Below, piece after piece: positions 1 to 6,440 of a DNA stretch of 8,566 nucleotides. This DNA is from Peptococcaceae bacterium (GTDB lineage Bacteria > Bacillota > Desulfitobacteriia > Desulfitobacteriales > Syntrophobotulaceae). The stretch's first letter is position 1; every line of letters starts with the position of its first letter. Where the stretch lies: NCBI GenBank assembly GCA_012523535.1, contig JAAYII010000252.1:1-8566 (forward strand), written 5' to 3'. The notes beneath the pieces were generated by a model. It had not been told where the DNA came from. It saw only the letters and a program-made list of their open reading frames with translations, and did not search any database. The position numbers and the translations under genes were made by a program.

Positions 1-758
1 GGAATAATGTTTCTACTTTTACCTGTTATTTCATCGATGTCAAGGATAACCGCATTAAGTTGTCTTGGGCCGCTGGCAACCTCAAACCTGGTAGGCATCT
101 GGGTTAAAAAACCGTTTATTACAATTTCTTTTTTTATACCCAGTACCGAATCTCTTGGTCCGGTCATTCCCACATCGGTTATATAGGCCGTACCCTGCTC
201 GAGTATCCTGGCATCGGCGGTTTGGATATGAGTATGGGTTCCAACTACCGCACTCACTTTACCATCTAAAAACCAGCCCATAGCAACTTTTTCGGAAGTG
301 GCTTCGGCATGAAAATCAACAATGATAATGGGTGTTTCCAAAGCAATTGTATTTATAAGAGGTATAACCATTGTAAAGGGATTGTCTAAGGGCGTTAGGA
401 ATATTCGACCCGAAAGATTGATGACCCCTATTTTAAACCCATGGCGATTGATAATCCCATAACCTCTTCCGGGTGCTCCTTTGGGATAATTAGCCGGTCT
501 AATAAGCCGCTGTTCATCGTCAATAAACTTGATAATTTCTTTTTGATCCCAAACATGATTGCCCATAGTTAAAAAATCCAGGCCATAAGAAAACAATTCT
601 TCGGCCACTTCTTTGGTCAGGCCTCGTCCGCCCGAGGCATTTTCCGCATTGGCTATAATCAAGTCAGGTTTATACTCTTTTATTATTGTGGGCAATAAAC
701 TTCTTATTGCTTCTCTTCCGGGCCTTCCAACAATATCACCGATAAATAGGATCTGCAT
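1..758 (-). CDS. ymdB: YmdB-type metallophosphoesterase (TIGR00282 family), 3' end cut by the window
   Basis: A continuous frame starts at ATG 758-756 and reads off the window edge at base 1, so about 252 residues are visible; the family is usually near 260, so only the last few codons are missing. The start MQILFIGDIVGRPGREA is typical, and a GGAG-type ribosome binding site lies just upstream. The dinuclear metal site of the calcineurin-like fold is complete: D8, E39 and N40 in NAENASGG, N67-H68 in GNHVWD, H150 in DFHAEATSEK, and H175 and H177 in GTHTHIQTAD. These positions match the Bacillus subtilis YmdB numbering I recall. YmdB is a cytoplasmic phosphodiesterase acting on cyclic nucleotides and affects biofilm and multicellular behaviour in B. 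subtilis, where it lies directly after rny. Here an unknown gene sits between them, only 24 bases upstream, so the two are probably cotranscribed. Family assignment is firm; the in vivo substrate is not known from sequence. Confidence 0.95.
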   Translation of the reverse strand, partial: MQILFIGDIVGRPGREAIRSLLPTIIKEYKPDLIIANAENASGGRGLTKEVAEELFSYGLDFLTMGNHVWDQKEIIKFIDDEQRLIRPANYPKGAPGRGYGIINRHGFKIGVINLSGRIFLTPLDNPFTMVIPLINTIALETPIIIVDFHAEATSEKVAMGWFLDGKVSAVVGTHTHIQTADARILEQGTAYITDVGMTGPRDSVLGIKKEIVINGFLTQMPTRFEVASGPRQLNAVILDIDEITGKSRNII

Positions 759-782
759 ACGAAAATTCCACTCCAATAAATT

Positions 783-1298
783 CTAGCTGTTAAATACTAA
801 GACTCTTCCATCCTCCCTCAAAGCTGTAAAACTTTTGTCGGTCCCATTGGCTTTGATGACGGTTAACATATGATTAATTACATCTTCCTGTAAAAGTATT
901 TCCTCTTCGGATAAATTACCCTGCTCAACAATCAATTGTTTCCCTATGTTGCTTTTTAAAAATTCAACTATGAGATTAATTTCATTTTTTGTAATGCTTT
1001 TTAAGTCTCTAGTGATTACTAATAGATCGACTTCTTGTTGTTTATGCTGTTCAATGCTGCAAACAGATATTTTTCTTCCTTCGAATTGATTGAACAACTC
1101 CAATGCCAGGAGTAGTTTATTTTTCAAAGGTTCAAAATCATATTCCTTCGAAATTAAAAATTTTAAAACCAAAGTCTGTTGTTCGTTGCAACAACTAATT
1201 GTTCCGATTTCCGGATAACGCAATAAAATGGATACCAGCAATCCTGTTCCATGGGTTAAATAACCGGAGTTTAAATCAGCAATTTCTACGGCAGTCAT
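783..1298 (-). CDS. Conserved-looking hypothetical protein between rny and ymdB
   Basis: This frame encodes 171 residues from ATG 1298-1296. A strong ribosome binding site (GAGGAAAGGA, about 1303-1312) precedes it at good spacing. I do not recognise the family. The protein looks soluble, with no signal peptide and no clear membrane helix. Alternating hydrophobic stretches suggest an alpha/beta fold: LLVSILLRYPEIGTI (20-34), then a strand-like LVLKFLI, a helical region around LLLALELFNQF, a strand-like DLLVITRDL, a helix NEINLIVEFL, and a C-terminal region ending REDGRVLVFN. There is a vicinal Cys pair at 36-37 but no metal-binding or catalytic motif I can name. The gene follows the rny terminator, has its own promoter-like region and ends 24 bases before ymdB, so it heads a unit with ymdB. 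Codon use looks like its neighbours. That it is a real gene is well supported by the ribosome binding site, length and context; its function is open. Confidence 0.85.
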   Translation of the reverse strand: MTAVEIADLNSGYLTHGTGLLVSILLRYPEIGTISCCNEQQTLVLKFLISKEYDFEPLKNKLLLALELFNQFEGRKISVCSIEQHKQQEVDLLVITRDLKSITKNEINLIVEFLKSNIGKQLIVEQGNLSEEEILLQEDVINHMLTVIKANGTDKSFTALREDGRVLVFNS

Positions 1299-1365
1299 TT
1301 TTTTATCCTTTCCTCAAAAAACAAATTTTATTCTTAATATCCTAAAAAAATAATATAAACTCACT

Positions 1366-1398
1366 ATTATAATTCTTCACCCTGCACAAAAGTCCTTC
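1366..1398 (-). promoter_or_regulatory. Candidate promoter for the hypothetical gene and ymdB, sigma-H-like
   Basis: On the minus strand GAAGGACTT (1398-1390) and GAAGAAT (1378-1372) are separated by exactly 11 bases. This fits the B. subtilis sigma-H consensus RNAGGAWWW-N11/12-RNNGAAT with one mismatch (C at the first W). A perfect TATAAT hexamer (1371-1366) directly follows, but there is no TTGACA-like box 16-18 bases upstream of it, so a sigma-A reading is weaker. The site lies about 70 bases upstream of the start of the hypothetical gene and downstream of the rny terminator, where a promoter is needed. The consensus match is seen in the sequence; use by sigma-H is inference. Confidence 0.5.
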
Positions 1399-1468
1399 AT
1401 GTAAAACATAGCAACTGTACTCTATTTTGGAGGAAATATAATTTTCAGGCAAAATACCCGAAAGGATT

Positions 1469-1497
1469 AAAAATGGGAGCCCCTTTAAAGGACTCCC
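1469..1497 (-). terminator. Rho-independent terminator after rny
   Basis: In the minus-strand RNA GGGAGUCC (1497-1490) pairs with GGGCUCCC (1482-1475), an 8 bp GC-rich stem with one G-U pair and a 7-base loop, followed by A and then UUUUU (1473-1469). It begins 15 bases past the rny stop codon. The U tract is short, so some read-through into the next gene is possible. Confidence 0.8.
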
Positions 1498-1512
1498 TAT
1501 TTAACATAATGT

Positions 1513-3060
1513 TTACTTAGCATAATCAACCGCTCTGGTTTCCCTTATGACCACAACTTTAATCTGTCCGGGGTATTCCAGTTCTTCCTCAATACGTTTG
1601 GATATATCGTGAGCTATTCTGGGAGCTAGAACATCATCGACTTTATCAGGATTGACAATAATGCGAATCTCTCTGCCGGCCTGAATGGCGTATGATTTTT
1701 CCACACCTTCAAAACTTTCTGCGATTTCTTCAAGCCTCTGCAACCGTTTAATATATGTTTCCAGGGTTTCCCTGCGAGCACCGGGCCTGGCGGCGGAAAT
1801 AGCATCGGCTGCAGCCACCAGGACAGCAACAATAGTTTTTGGTTCAATATCACCATGGTGAACTTCAACAGCATGAATTACATCCCAGGATTCTTTATAC
1901 TTTTTGCAAAGGTCAACACCGATTTGGACATGAGTGCCTTCGGTATCATAATCCACTGCTTTCCCAATATCATGTAAAAGTCCAGCCCTCTTTGCCGTTT
2001 GAACATCCACACCCAATTCGGCGGCCATTAAACCGGCCAGGTGAGAAACTTCAATAGAATGTTTCAAAACGTTTTGCCCGTAACTTGTACGAAAACGTAA
2101 ACGTCCCAACAGTTTAATAAGTTCTGGGTGTAATCCATGAACGCCGGTTTCAAAAGTAGCTTGTTCTCCCTCTTCTCGAATTCTTTGTTCTACTTCCTTT
2201 TGAGCCTTTTCTCCCATTTCTTCAATTCTTGCCGGATGAATCCGTCCATCCAAAATCAGCTTTTCCAATGCTATTCTGGCAACTTCTCTTCTGATCGGAT
2301 CGAAACCAGACAGAATAACAGCTTCCGGAGTATCGTCAATTATAAGGTCAATACCCGTTAAAGTTTCCAAGGCCCTGATATTACGACCCTCTCTGCCGAT
2401 AATCCTTCCTTTCATCTCATCGTTAGGTAGGGCTACCACTGAAACCGTACTCTCCGCCACATAGTCTGCGGCGCAACGATGAATAGCCAAAGAAATAATA
2501 TTTTTGGCCCGTTTTTCTGCCTCTTCTTTAGCTCTGGTTTCAATCTCTTTAATCATTATGGCGGATTCATAGCGAACTTCTTCTTCGACGTTCTTAAGTA
2601 GGATTTGCTTGGCTTCTTCCGGTGTCAACCCCGAAAGTCTTTCCAATTCCTGTACCTGTTTAGCTTTTAGTTCGTTTAATTCTTCTTTGAGTTTTTCTAC
2701 TTCTGCTTCTTTTTTCTGTAAATTTTCTTCTTTTCGCTCTAAAGCTTCAACCTTTCTCTCCAGGGTTTCCTCTTTTTGAAGTACGCGCCTTTCCAAACGC
2801 TGAATCTCGTTTCTTCTCTCACGCGTTTCTTTATCAATTTCATTGCGGATTTGCATCACTTCTTCTTTAGCAGCAACGATGGCTTCTCTCTTCTTCGCCT
2901 CAGCTTCCATTTCAGCATTTTGTAAAAGCCTCTTGGCTTCCATCTCAGCTGATCCAATTGCTTTCTCCGCAACCATTTTTCTTAATATCCAACCAACTAA
3001 AGCACCAATTGCTAAACCAATCAAAACCGTAAAAACTGCAACTATTGTAGATATCTCCAA
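1513..3060 (-). CDS. rny: Ribonuclease Y
   Basis: RNase Y is the membrane-anchored endoribonuclease that starts bulk mRNA decay in many Bacillota. From a TTG start the protein has 515 residues, close to the roughly 520 of B. subtilis. In order: an N-terminal membrane helix (about residues 5-28, rich in V, I, L, G and A), a long charged coiled coil (about 30-150, many E/K/R heptads), a KH RNA-binding domain with GRIIGREGRNIR at 218-229, and an HD phosphohydrolase domain with the catalytic HDIGK at 363-367. All key residues are present. Start choice: an AAGGAGG ribosome binding site (3075-3069) lies 8 bases before TTG 3060-3058. An upstream in-frame GTG (3069-3067) directly abuts that site and is too close to be used. 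It is preceded by a leader with a terminator hairpin and followed by its own terminator, so it appears to be a largely separate unit between recX and the hypothetical gene. Confidence 0.97.
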   Translation of the reverse strand: MEISTIVAVFTVLIGLAIGALVGWILRKMVAEKAIGSAEMEAKRLLQNAEMEAEAKKREAIVAAKEEVMQIRNEIDKETRERRNEIQRLERRVLQKEETLERKVEALERKEENLQKKEAEVEKLKEELNELKAKQVQELERLSGLTPEEAKQILLKNVEEEVRYESAIMIKEIETRAKEEAEKRAKNIISLAIHRCAADYVAESTVSVVALPNDEMKGRIIGREGRNIRALETLTGIDLIIDDTPEAVILSGFDPIRREVARIALEKLILDGRIHPARIEEMGEKAQKEVEQRIREEGEQATFETGVHGLHPELIKLLGRLRFRTSYGQNVLKHSIEVSHLAGLMAAELGVDVQTAKRAGLLHDIGKAVDYDTEGTHVQIGVDLCKKYKESWDVIHAVEVHHGDIEPKTIVAVLVAAADAISAARPGARRETLETYIKRLQRLEEIAESFEGVEKSYAIQAGREIRIIVNPDKVDDVLAPRIAHDISKRIEEELEYPGQIKVVVIRETRAVDYAK

Positions 3061-3068
3061 ATAGTTCA

Positions 3069-3075
3069 CCTCCTT
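3069..3075 (-). promoter_or_regulatory. Ribosome binding site that fixes the TTG start of rny
   Basis: A full AAGGAGG match to the anti-Shine-Dalgarno lies 8 bases before TTG 3060-3058. It partly overlaps the alternative GTG codon 3069-3067, ruling that codon out as the start. Confidence 0.85.
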
Positions 3076-3123
3076 AATTTAATAGCAATATCCAAAAAAA
3101 GAGAAGCTAATCGGTTACACAAC

Positions 3124-3146
3124 AAAAAAACTGGTATGGACCAGTT
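3124..3146 (-). terminator. Rho-independent terminator in the rny leader, downstream of recX
   Basis: In the minus-strand RNA AACUGGU (3146-3140) pairs with ACCAGUU (3135-3129) around a CCAU loop, and the 3' arm runs into a U tract (3130-3124 are all U in the RNA). This is a clean intrinsic terminator. It lies about 230 bases past the recX stop codon but only about 64 bases before the rny start, downstream of the candidate rny promoter. It may end the recA-recX transcript, attenuate rny, or do both. Confidence 0.8.
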
Positions 3147-3251
3147 CTCATAAAGATAACCTTATCCGTTAAATTTTTCTCCCTAAAAATAGCTACACTT
3201 ATGCCTTGAAAACATCGTGTATTTATTTGCCAATTTATATAAGAGAAAACC

Positions 3252-3323
3252 ATCGAAGGTTAATATTTACCAGAAACAGCTCCAATTATCGAAAGGTCAA
3301 TATTTACCAGAAACAACTTCAAT
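3252..3323. repeat. Tandem duplication of a 36-37 base unit
   Basis: Two adjacent copies (3252-3287 and 3288-3323) both begin ATCGAA and share AATATTTACCAGAAACA; they differ by one inserted A and a few substitutions. Each copy contains a near-palindrome, read on the minus strand as GGTAAATATTGACC in one copy and GGTAAATATTAACC in the other (general form GGTNAATATTNACC, with only the N pair unmatched). The copies sit at the predicted transcription start of the rny leader. They could be a duplicated operator, an RNA element, or a relic of a mobile element end. Confidence 0.8.
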
Positions 3324-3326
3324 ATT

Positions 3327-3355
3327 AGTTTAATGAAATGTGTAAATAATGTCAA
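3327..3355 (-). promoter_or_regulatory. Sigma-A type promoter, probably for rny
   Basis: On the minus strand a perfect TTGACA (3355-3350) is followed after 17 bases by TAAACT (3332-3327), four of six matches to TATAAT. Transcription would start near base 3320, right in the tandem duplication, and read through the leader into rny. It lies about 20 bases past the recX stop codon. Confidence 0.65.
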
Positions 3356-3375
3356 GTTATGTTTATAATCATTCT

Positions 3376-3900
3376 TTAATAGTTTTCTCTTTCAAATACT
3401 TGCTCCAATGCCGTGTAAACACTATTTACACTGTATCCTTTAAGAACTAGCCTAGCATGTATTTTTTGGTAAATATCGGCTTCTGTTTCCGCTGCTTGCT
3501 TCGCAGCTTTTTTGGGGACCTTACCGCGCTCAGATGCCAGCAACTTTGTTGCTGTCGCCAGGCAGTTTTCGATTTCCAATTCATCCGGATAATACTGTTC
3601 CAAGAGGGTTTGGGCTAAATATTTATCTATTCCCGCTTTTATAAGATCATAGAAAACTTTTCTTTTGGATTGTTTTGTGTTTTTATTTCTAATTAAAGTT
3701 ACGGCAAAGGAGCGGTCATCCAGATACCCCCATTCCAGCAATCTGTTAATTGCAGCCTGTATTTCGTCAGGGGTATAGCCCTTGTTCTCCAATTTCTTTC
3801 TAAGCGTATAAGAAGCCATTTTCCTTCGGCCTAAAAGACTTAACGCTACGCTCAAACAAGATTTTTCCGGATCATTGATCATAATCATCATCAAAATCAT
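3376..3900 (-). CDS. recX: Regulatory protein RecX
   Basis: RecX binds RecA filaments and modulates recombinase and coprotease activity in the cytoplasm. The frame gives up to 174 residues, close to the compact E. coli form and shorter than B. subtilis RecX. It shows the family pattern of repeated three-helix modules: ALSLLGRRKMASYTLRKKL followed by GYTPDEIQAAINRLLEWGYLDDRSFA (about 19-65), a KRKVFYDLIKAGI module (about 79-91), and a C-terminal AARLVLKGYS-like module near 150-170. The gene overlaps the end of recA and is surely cotranscribed and translationally coupled. The start is unsettled: ATG 3900-3898 gives an odd MILMMIMI head read from the GAT-rich end of recA, while ATG 3882-3880 gives an 11-base overlap and a more ordinary N terminus. 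Neither has a clear ribosome binding site. The longest form is listed. Confidence 0.92.
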   Translation of the reverse strand: MILMMIMINDPEKSCLSVALSLLGRRKMASYTLRKKLENKGYTPDEIQAAINRLLEWGYLDDRSFAVTLIRNKNTKQSKRKVFYDLIKAGIDKYLAQTLLEQYYPDELEIENCLATATKLLASERGKVPKKAAKQAAETEADIYQKIHARLVLKGYSVNSVYTALEQVFERENY

Positions 3901-4939
3901 GATTAGCTGAGTTTATATTCTCACTCTGTAATTTCTTATCCTTGTTGTTAAAAACGACTTCCCTTATCCTGTTTTCAATTTCTTGCGCAATTTCAGGATG
4001 TTGGCGTAAAAATTCCTTAACATTTTCCCTTCCCTGGCCAAGCCTTTCCCCATTATAGGAGTACCATGATCCGGATTTCACCAAAATGCCGGTCTCGGTT
4101 CCCATATCAATAATGCTTCCTTCTTTGGAGATACCCTCCCCATAAATTATATCAAAATCGGCGGAATTAAACGGAGGAGCTACTTTGTTTTTTACAACTT
4201 TTACTCTTGTACGGTTGCCAATAATATCCTGGCCCTGTTTAATCACATCTTGTTTCCTAACTTCCAGCCGGACAGAAGCGTAAAACTTTAAAGCCCTACC
4301 GCCGGTCGTTGTCTCCGGATTACCGAACATAACGCCGACTTTTTCCCGGATCTGGTTAATAAAAATAACACAAGTACGGCTTTTACTAATGGCTCCGGTC
4401 AGTTTACGCAAGGCCTGAGACATAAGGCGGGCATGCAGTCCCACATGTGAATCTCCCATTTCGCCCTCAATTTCCGCCCGGGGAACAAGTGCTGCTACCG
4501 AGTCGACAACAATAACATCAATTGCCCCACTGCGGACAAGAGCTTCACAAATTTCCAAAGCCTGTTCGCCGGTATCCGGTTGAGATACAAGCAAATCGTC
4601 AACATTGACTCCCAAAGCGCGGGCGTATATGGGATCCAACGCATGCTCCGCATCAATAAAAGCAGCTACTCCCCCTGTTTTTTGAGCCTCTGCAATAATA
4701 TGCAAAGCGACTGTGGTTTTACCGGAAGATTCCGGACCAAATATTTCAATCACTCTACCCCGCGGAACCCCGCCAACTCCCAACGCCAAATCCAAAGCTA
4801 ACGAACCTGTTGGAATTGTCTCTACTGACAGTCTGGCAGAAGCTTCACCCAACTTCATAATCGCTCCCTTGCCAAACTGTCTTTCTATTTGACTTAAAGC
4901 GATATCCAACGCCTTTAATTTATCCGGAGTAGCCACCAT
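3872..4939 (-). CDS. recA: Recombinase RecA
   Basis: RecA is the ATP-dependent strand-exchange protein of homologous recombination and the coprotease that triggers LexA self-cleavage. From ATG 4939-4937 it has 355 residues, the usual size. Visible are the N-terminal helix with ALSQIERQFGKGAIM, the Walker A motif GPESSGKT at 68-75, the EHALDP region, a Walker B strand VIVVDSVAALVP, the INQIREKVGVMFGNPETTTG stretch leading through DNA-binding loop L2, and an acidic tail ending DFDDDYDQ. Start choice: a GGGGAGG ribosome binding site (4951-4945) stands 5 bases before this ATG, while an in-frame ATG 36 bases upstream (4975) has no such site and would add an atypical extension. Its own promoter with a LexA box lies at 5019-5068. 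The stop codon lies inside recX. No key residue is missing. Confidence 0.98.
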   Translation of the reverse strand: MVATPDKLKALDIALSQIERQFGKGAIMKLGEASARLSVETIPTGSLALDLALGVGGVPRGRVIEIFGPESSGKTTVALHIIAEAQKTGGVAAFIDAEHALDPIYARALGVNVDDLLVSQPDTGEQALEICEALVRSGAIDVIVVDSVAALVPRAEIEGEMGDSHVGLHARLMSQALRKLTGAISKSRTCVIFINQIREKVGVMFGNPETTTGGRALKFYASVRLEVRKQDVIKQGQDIIGNRTRVKVVKNKVAPPFNSADFDIIYGEGISKEGSIIDMGTETGILVKSGSWYSYNGERLGQGRENVKEFLRQHPEIAQEIENRIREVVFNNKDKKLQSENINSANHDFDDDYDQ

Positions 4940-5018
4940 TATTGCCTCCCCATCCCTATATAAATTAATAACCATTTTGAAAAATTTACATACTTTAGCT
5001 TAAGCATTTCATTTTAAT

Positions 5019-5032
5019 AAAACATATGTTCG
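5019..5032 (-). promoter_or_regulatory. LexA (DinR) SOS operator of recA
   Basis: The minus strand reads CGAACATATGTTTT. The left half CGAAC and central ACATATGT match the Gram-positive SOS box CGAACRNRYGTTYG; the last two bases (TT instead of CG) depart from it. The box lies 6 bases after the -10 hexamer, covering the expected start of transcription, where LexA would block RNA polymerase. Confidence 0.88.
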
Positions 5033-5038
5033 ATCTTT

Positions 5039-5068
5039 ATTATACTTTTGAGAGCTACCTTTTGTCAA
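5039..5068 (-). promoter_or_regulatory. Sigma-A promoter of recA
   Basis: Perfect TTGACA (5068-5063) and perfect TATAAT (5044-5039) hexamers on the minus strand are 18 bases apart. The -35 box begins only 4 bases after the cinA stop codon. There is no terminator between cinA and recA, so recA is probably read both from this SOS-controlled promoter and from cinA transcription. Confidence 0.92.
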
Positions 5069-5072
5069 TTGA

Positions 5073-6311
5073 CTAATTGTAAATTAATAGAAATTCCCTC
5101 AAAATATTTAAAGCCGTTTCGACTGTTATTTTTCTTATAGAATCTCTATTGCCAACGAATTGGAATTTCTTAACATCAGTTCCTTTAGGGTGGGCAAGGG
5201 CGATATAAACTAAACCGACAGGCTTTACCGCTGAACCCCCTCCGGGGCCTGCAATCCCTGTTGTGGCTAAGGACAAATCCGCTCCCAGGGCTTTCCGTAC
5301 CCCTTCAGCCATTTCAGCCGCTACCTTAGCGCTGACCGCCCCCTCTTTCAGCAAACTGTCTTGAGAAACACCCAACAATTTTTCCTTGGTTGAATTGGCG
5401 TAGCCTACCACTCCCCCCAAATAATAATCTGAACTGCCCGCTTCAGCAGTAATTGTCCCGCCTAAAAGTCCCCCTGTACAGGACTCTGCCGTTGCCAATG
5501 TCAGCTTATGGGACCTTAAAAGTTTGCCCACAACCTGGGCATGGGTTTCTTCATTAACTCCAAACACCCTGCTGCCAAGTCTCTGACGGATAAGACTCTC
5601 TGTCTGGTTTATTTTTTCCCAGGCCAAATCCTCATTATTGCTGCGCATGGTTATTCTTACATCCATGTAGGTATGTTTATCTAAAAGAGTTAAGAAAGGT
5701 GGGGATTGTTGCCTAATGTCGAGCAATTGTTGTTCCAGTTCGGATTCTTCCAAACCAAATACTTTCAAGACTTTAACATATAACCTCTCCTGGCTTTTAA
5801 GGATGGCATTTAATTCGGGGATAACATAGCGTTCAAACATACATTCCATTTCGGCAGGAGGGCCCGGCAATACTACACAGTATTTGCCGTCTTTTTCTAT
5901 TATGGCTCCCGGTGCCGTACCGATATCGTTTGGCAATATTTTTGCTCCATGGGGAAAGAAAGCTTGGTCTGCTGAGCCTGGGGGCAACTCAGTTGCAGGA
6001 GCGTAAAACTTTTTTATGTGGTCCATGCTTTTGCTGTCAAAATCCATTTTGAGCCCCAACACGAGCCCGATTACTTCCTTGGTCAGATCATCGGCAGTGG
6101 GTCCCAAGCCCCCCGTGAAAAAAACCAATTGGGAACGACCAAGCGCCTGGCCGGCAACAGAAAGCAGCCTTTCCTTATTGTCGCCCACTGTATGATGATA
6201 AACAACTTCTATTCCCATTCCTGAAAGCTGGCCTGTTAAATAAAAAGCGTTTGTATTCAAAGTTTTTCCTAACAATAATTCGGTCCCTGTAGAAATTATT
6301 TCAGCTTTCAT
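5073..6311 (-). CDS. cinA: CinA, competence/damage-inducible protein (ADP-ribose pyrophosphatase and NMN amidohydrolase domains)
   Basis: The protein has 412 residues from ATG 6311-6309, the usual full length (about 416 in B. subtilis). The N-terminal MoCF-like COG1058 domain starts MKAEIISTGTELLLG and carries FFTGGLGPTADDLTKE at 64-79 and LPGPPAEM near 150; in characterised homologues it hydrolyses ADP-ribose. The C-terminal PncC-type domain (about 270-412) carries ATAESCTGG (273-281) and TTGIAGPGGG (350-359); it deamidates nicotinamide mononucleotide in pyridine nucleotide recycling. Both domains look intact. Start choice: a GGGGAG ribosome binding site (6326-6321) lies 9 bases before this ATG, whereas an in-frame ATG at 6320 directly abuts it. 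It lies just upstream of recA, as in many Bacillota and in the competence-induced cinA-recA units. I found no convincing promoter of its own in the gap upstream. Confidence 0.96.
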   Translation of the reverse strand: MKAEIISTGTELLLGKTLNTNAFYLTGQLSGMGIEVVYHHTVGDNKERLLSVAGQALGRSQLVFFTGGLGPTADDLTKEVIGLVLGLKMDFDSKSMDHIKKFYAPATELPPGSADQAFFPHGAKILPNDIGTAPGAIIEKDGKYCVVLPGPPAEMECMFERYVIPELNAILKSQERLYVKVLKVFGLEESELEQQLLDIRQQSPPFLTLLDKHTYMDVRITMRSNNEDLAWEKINQTESLIRQRLGSRVFGVNEETHAQVVGKLLRSHKLTLATAESCTGGLLGGTITAEAGSSDYYLGGVVGYANSTKEKLLGVSQDSLLKEGAVSAKVAAEMAEGVRKALGADLSLATTGIAGPGGGSAVKPVGLVYIALAHPKGTDVKKFQFVGNRDSIRKITVETALNILREFLLIYN

Positions 6312-6403
6312 TATTCCCATCTCCCCGTTTATTTCTAAGAAGTGCCGCCAATATATATACGCAACATACCTTCTTCATTATTTCACCATATCCGAATTCA
6401 CAT

Positions 6404-6436
6404 ACAAAGAAAGAGTCCTCTTTCAAAAGAAAACTC
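6404..6436 (-). terminator. Rho-independent terminator between pgsA and cinA
   Basis: In the minus-strand RNA GAGUUUUCUU (6436-6427) pairs with AAGAGGACUC (6422-6413) around a UUGA loop, a 10 bp stem with two G-U pairs. It is followed by UUUCUUUGU (6412-6404). The stem is only moderately stable and the U tract is interrupted, so it may be leaky, which would let cinA be reached by rimO-pgsA transcription. Confidence 0.65.
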
Positions 6437-6440
6437 TATT

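Larger units (their letters stand above)
3061..3375. other. recX-rny gap: promoter, tandem duplication, terminator
   Basis: This gap of about 315 bases contains no convincing protein gene. In minus-strand order it holds a sigma-A type promoter just after the recX stop codon, a tandem 36-37 base duplication at the predicted transcript start, a small imperfect hairpin (ACAC 3220-ward arm pairing with GUGU at 3198-3195), a terminator hairpin (3146-3124) and the rny ribosome binding site. A leader RNA of about 250 bases ahead of rny is therefore predicted, with a terminator close to its end. Individual elements are listed separately. Confidence 0.75.

Noticed and set aside
1474..1518. Tiny plus-strand frame starting at ATG 1473-1475 after a GAAAGGA sequence
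   Set aside because: It is only about 15 codons and consists mostly of the rny terminator stem, which explains the sequence better.
3107..3253. A 48-codon minus-strand frame in the rny leader, running through the terminator hairpin (a possible leader peptide)
   Set aside because: There is no ribosome binding site before its ATG, the composition is unremarkable, and it crosses the terminator by chance of frame. It would need conservation in relatives to be believed.
3252..3323. CRISPR-like repeat pair
   Set aside because: The two copies are directly adjacent with no spacers, and there are no cas genes nearby.
6312..6403. Promoter for cinA in the gap after the terminator
   Set aside because: TATATA-like stretches are present (about 6352-6360), but I found no -35 box at acceptable spacing, so no promoter is called.
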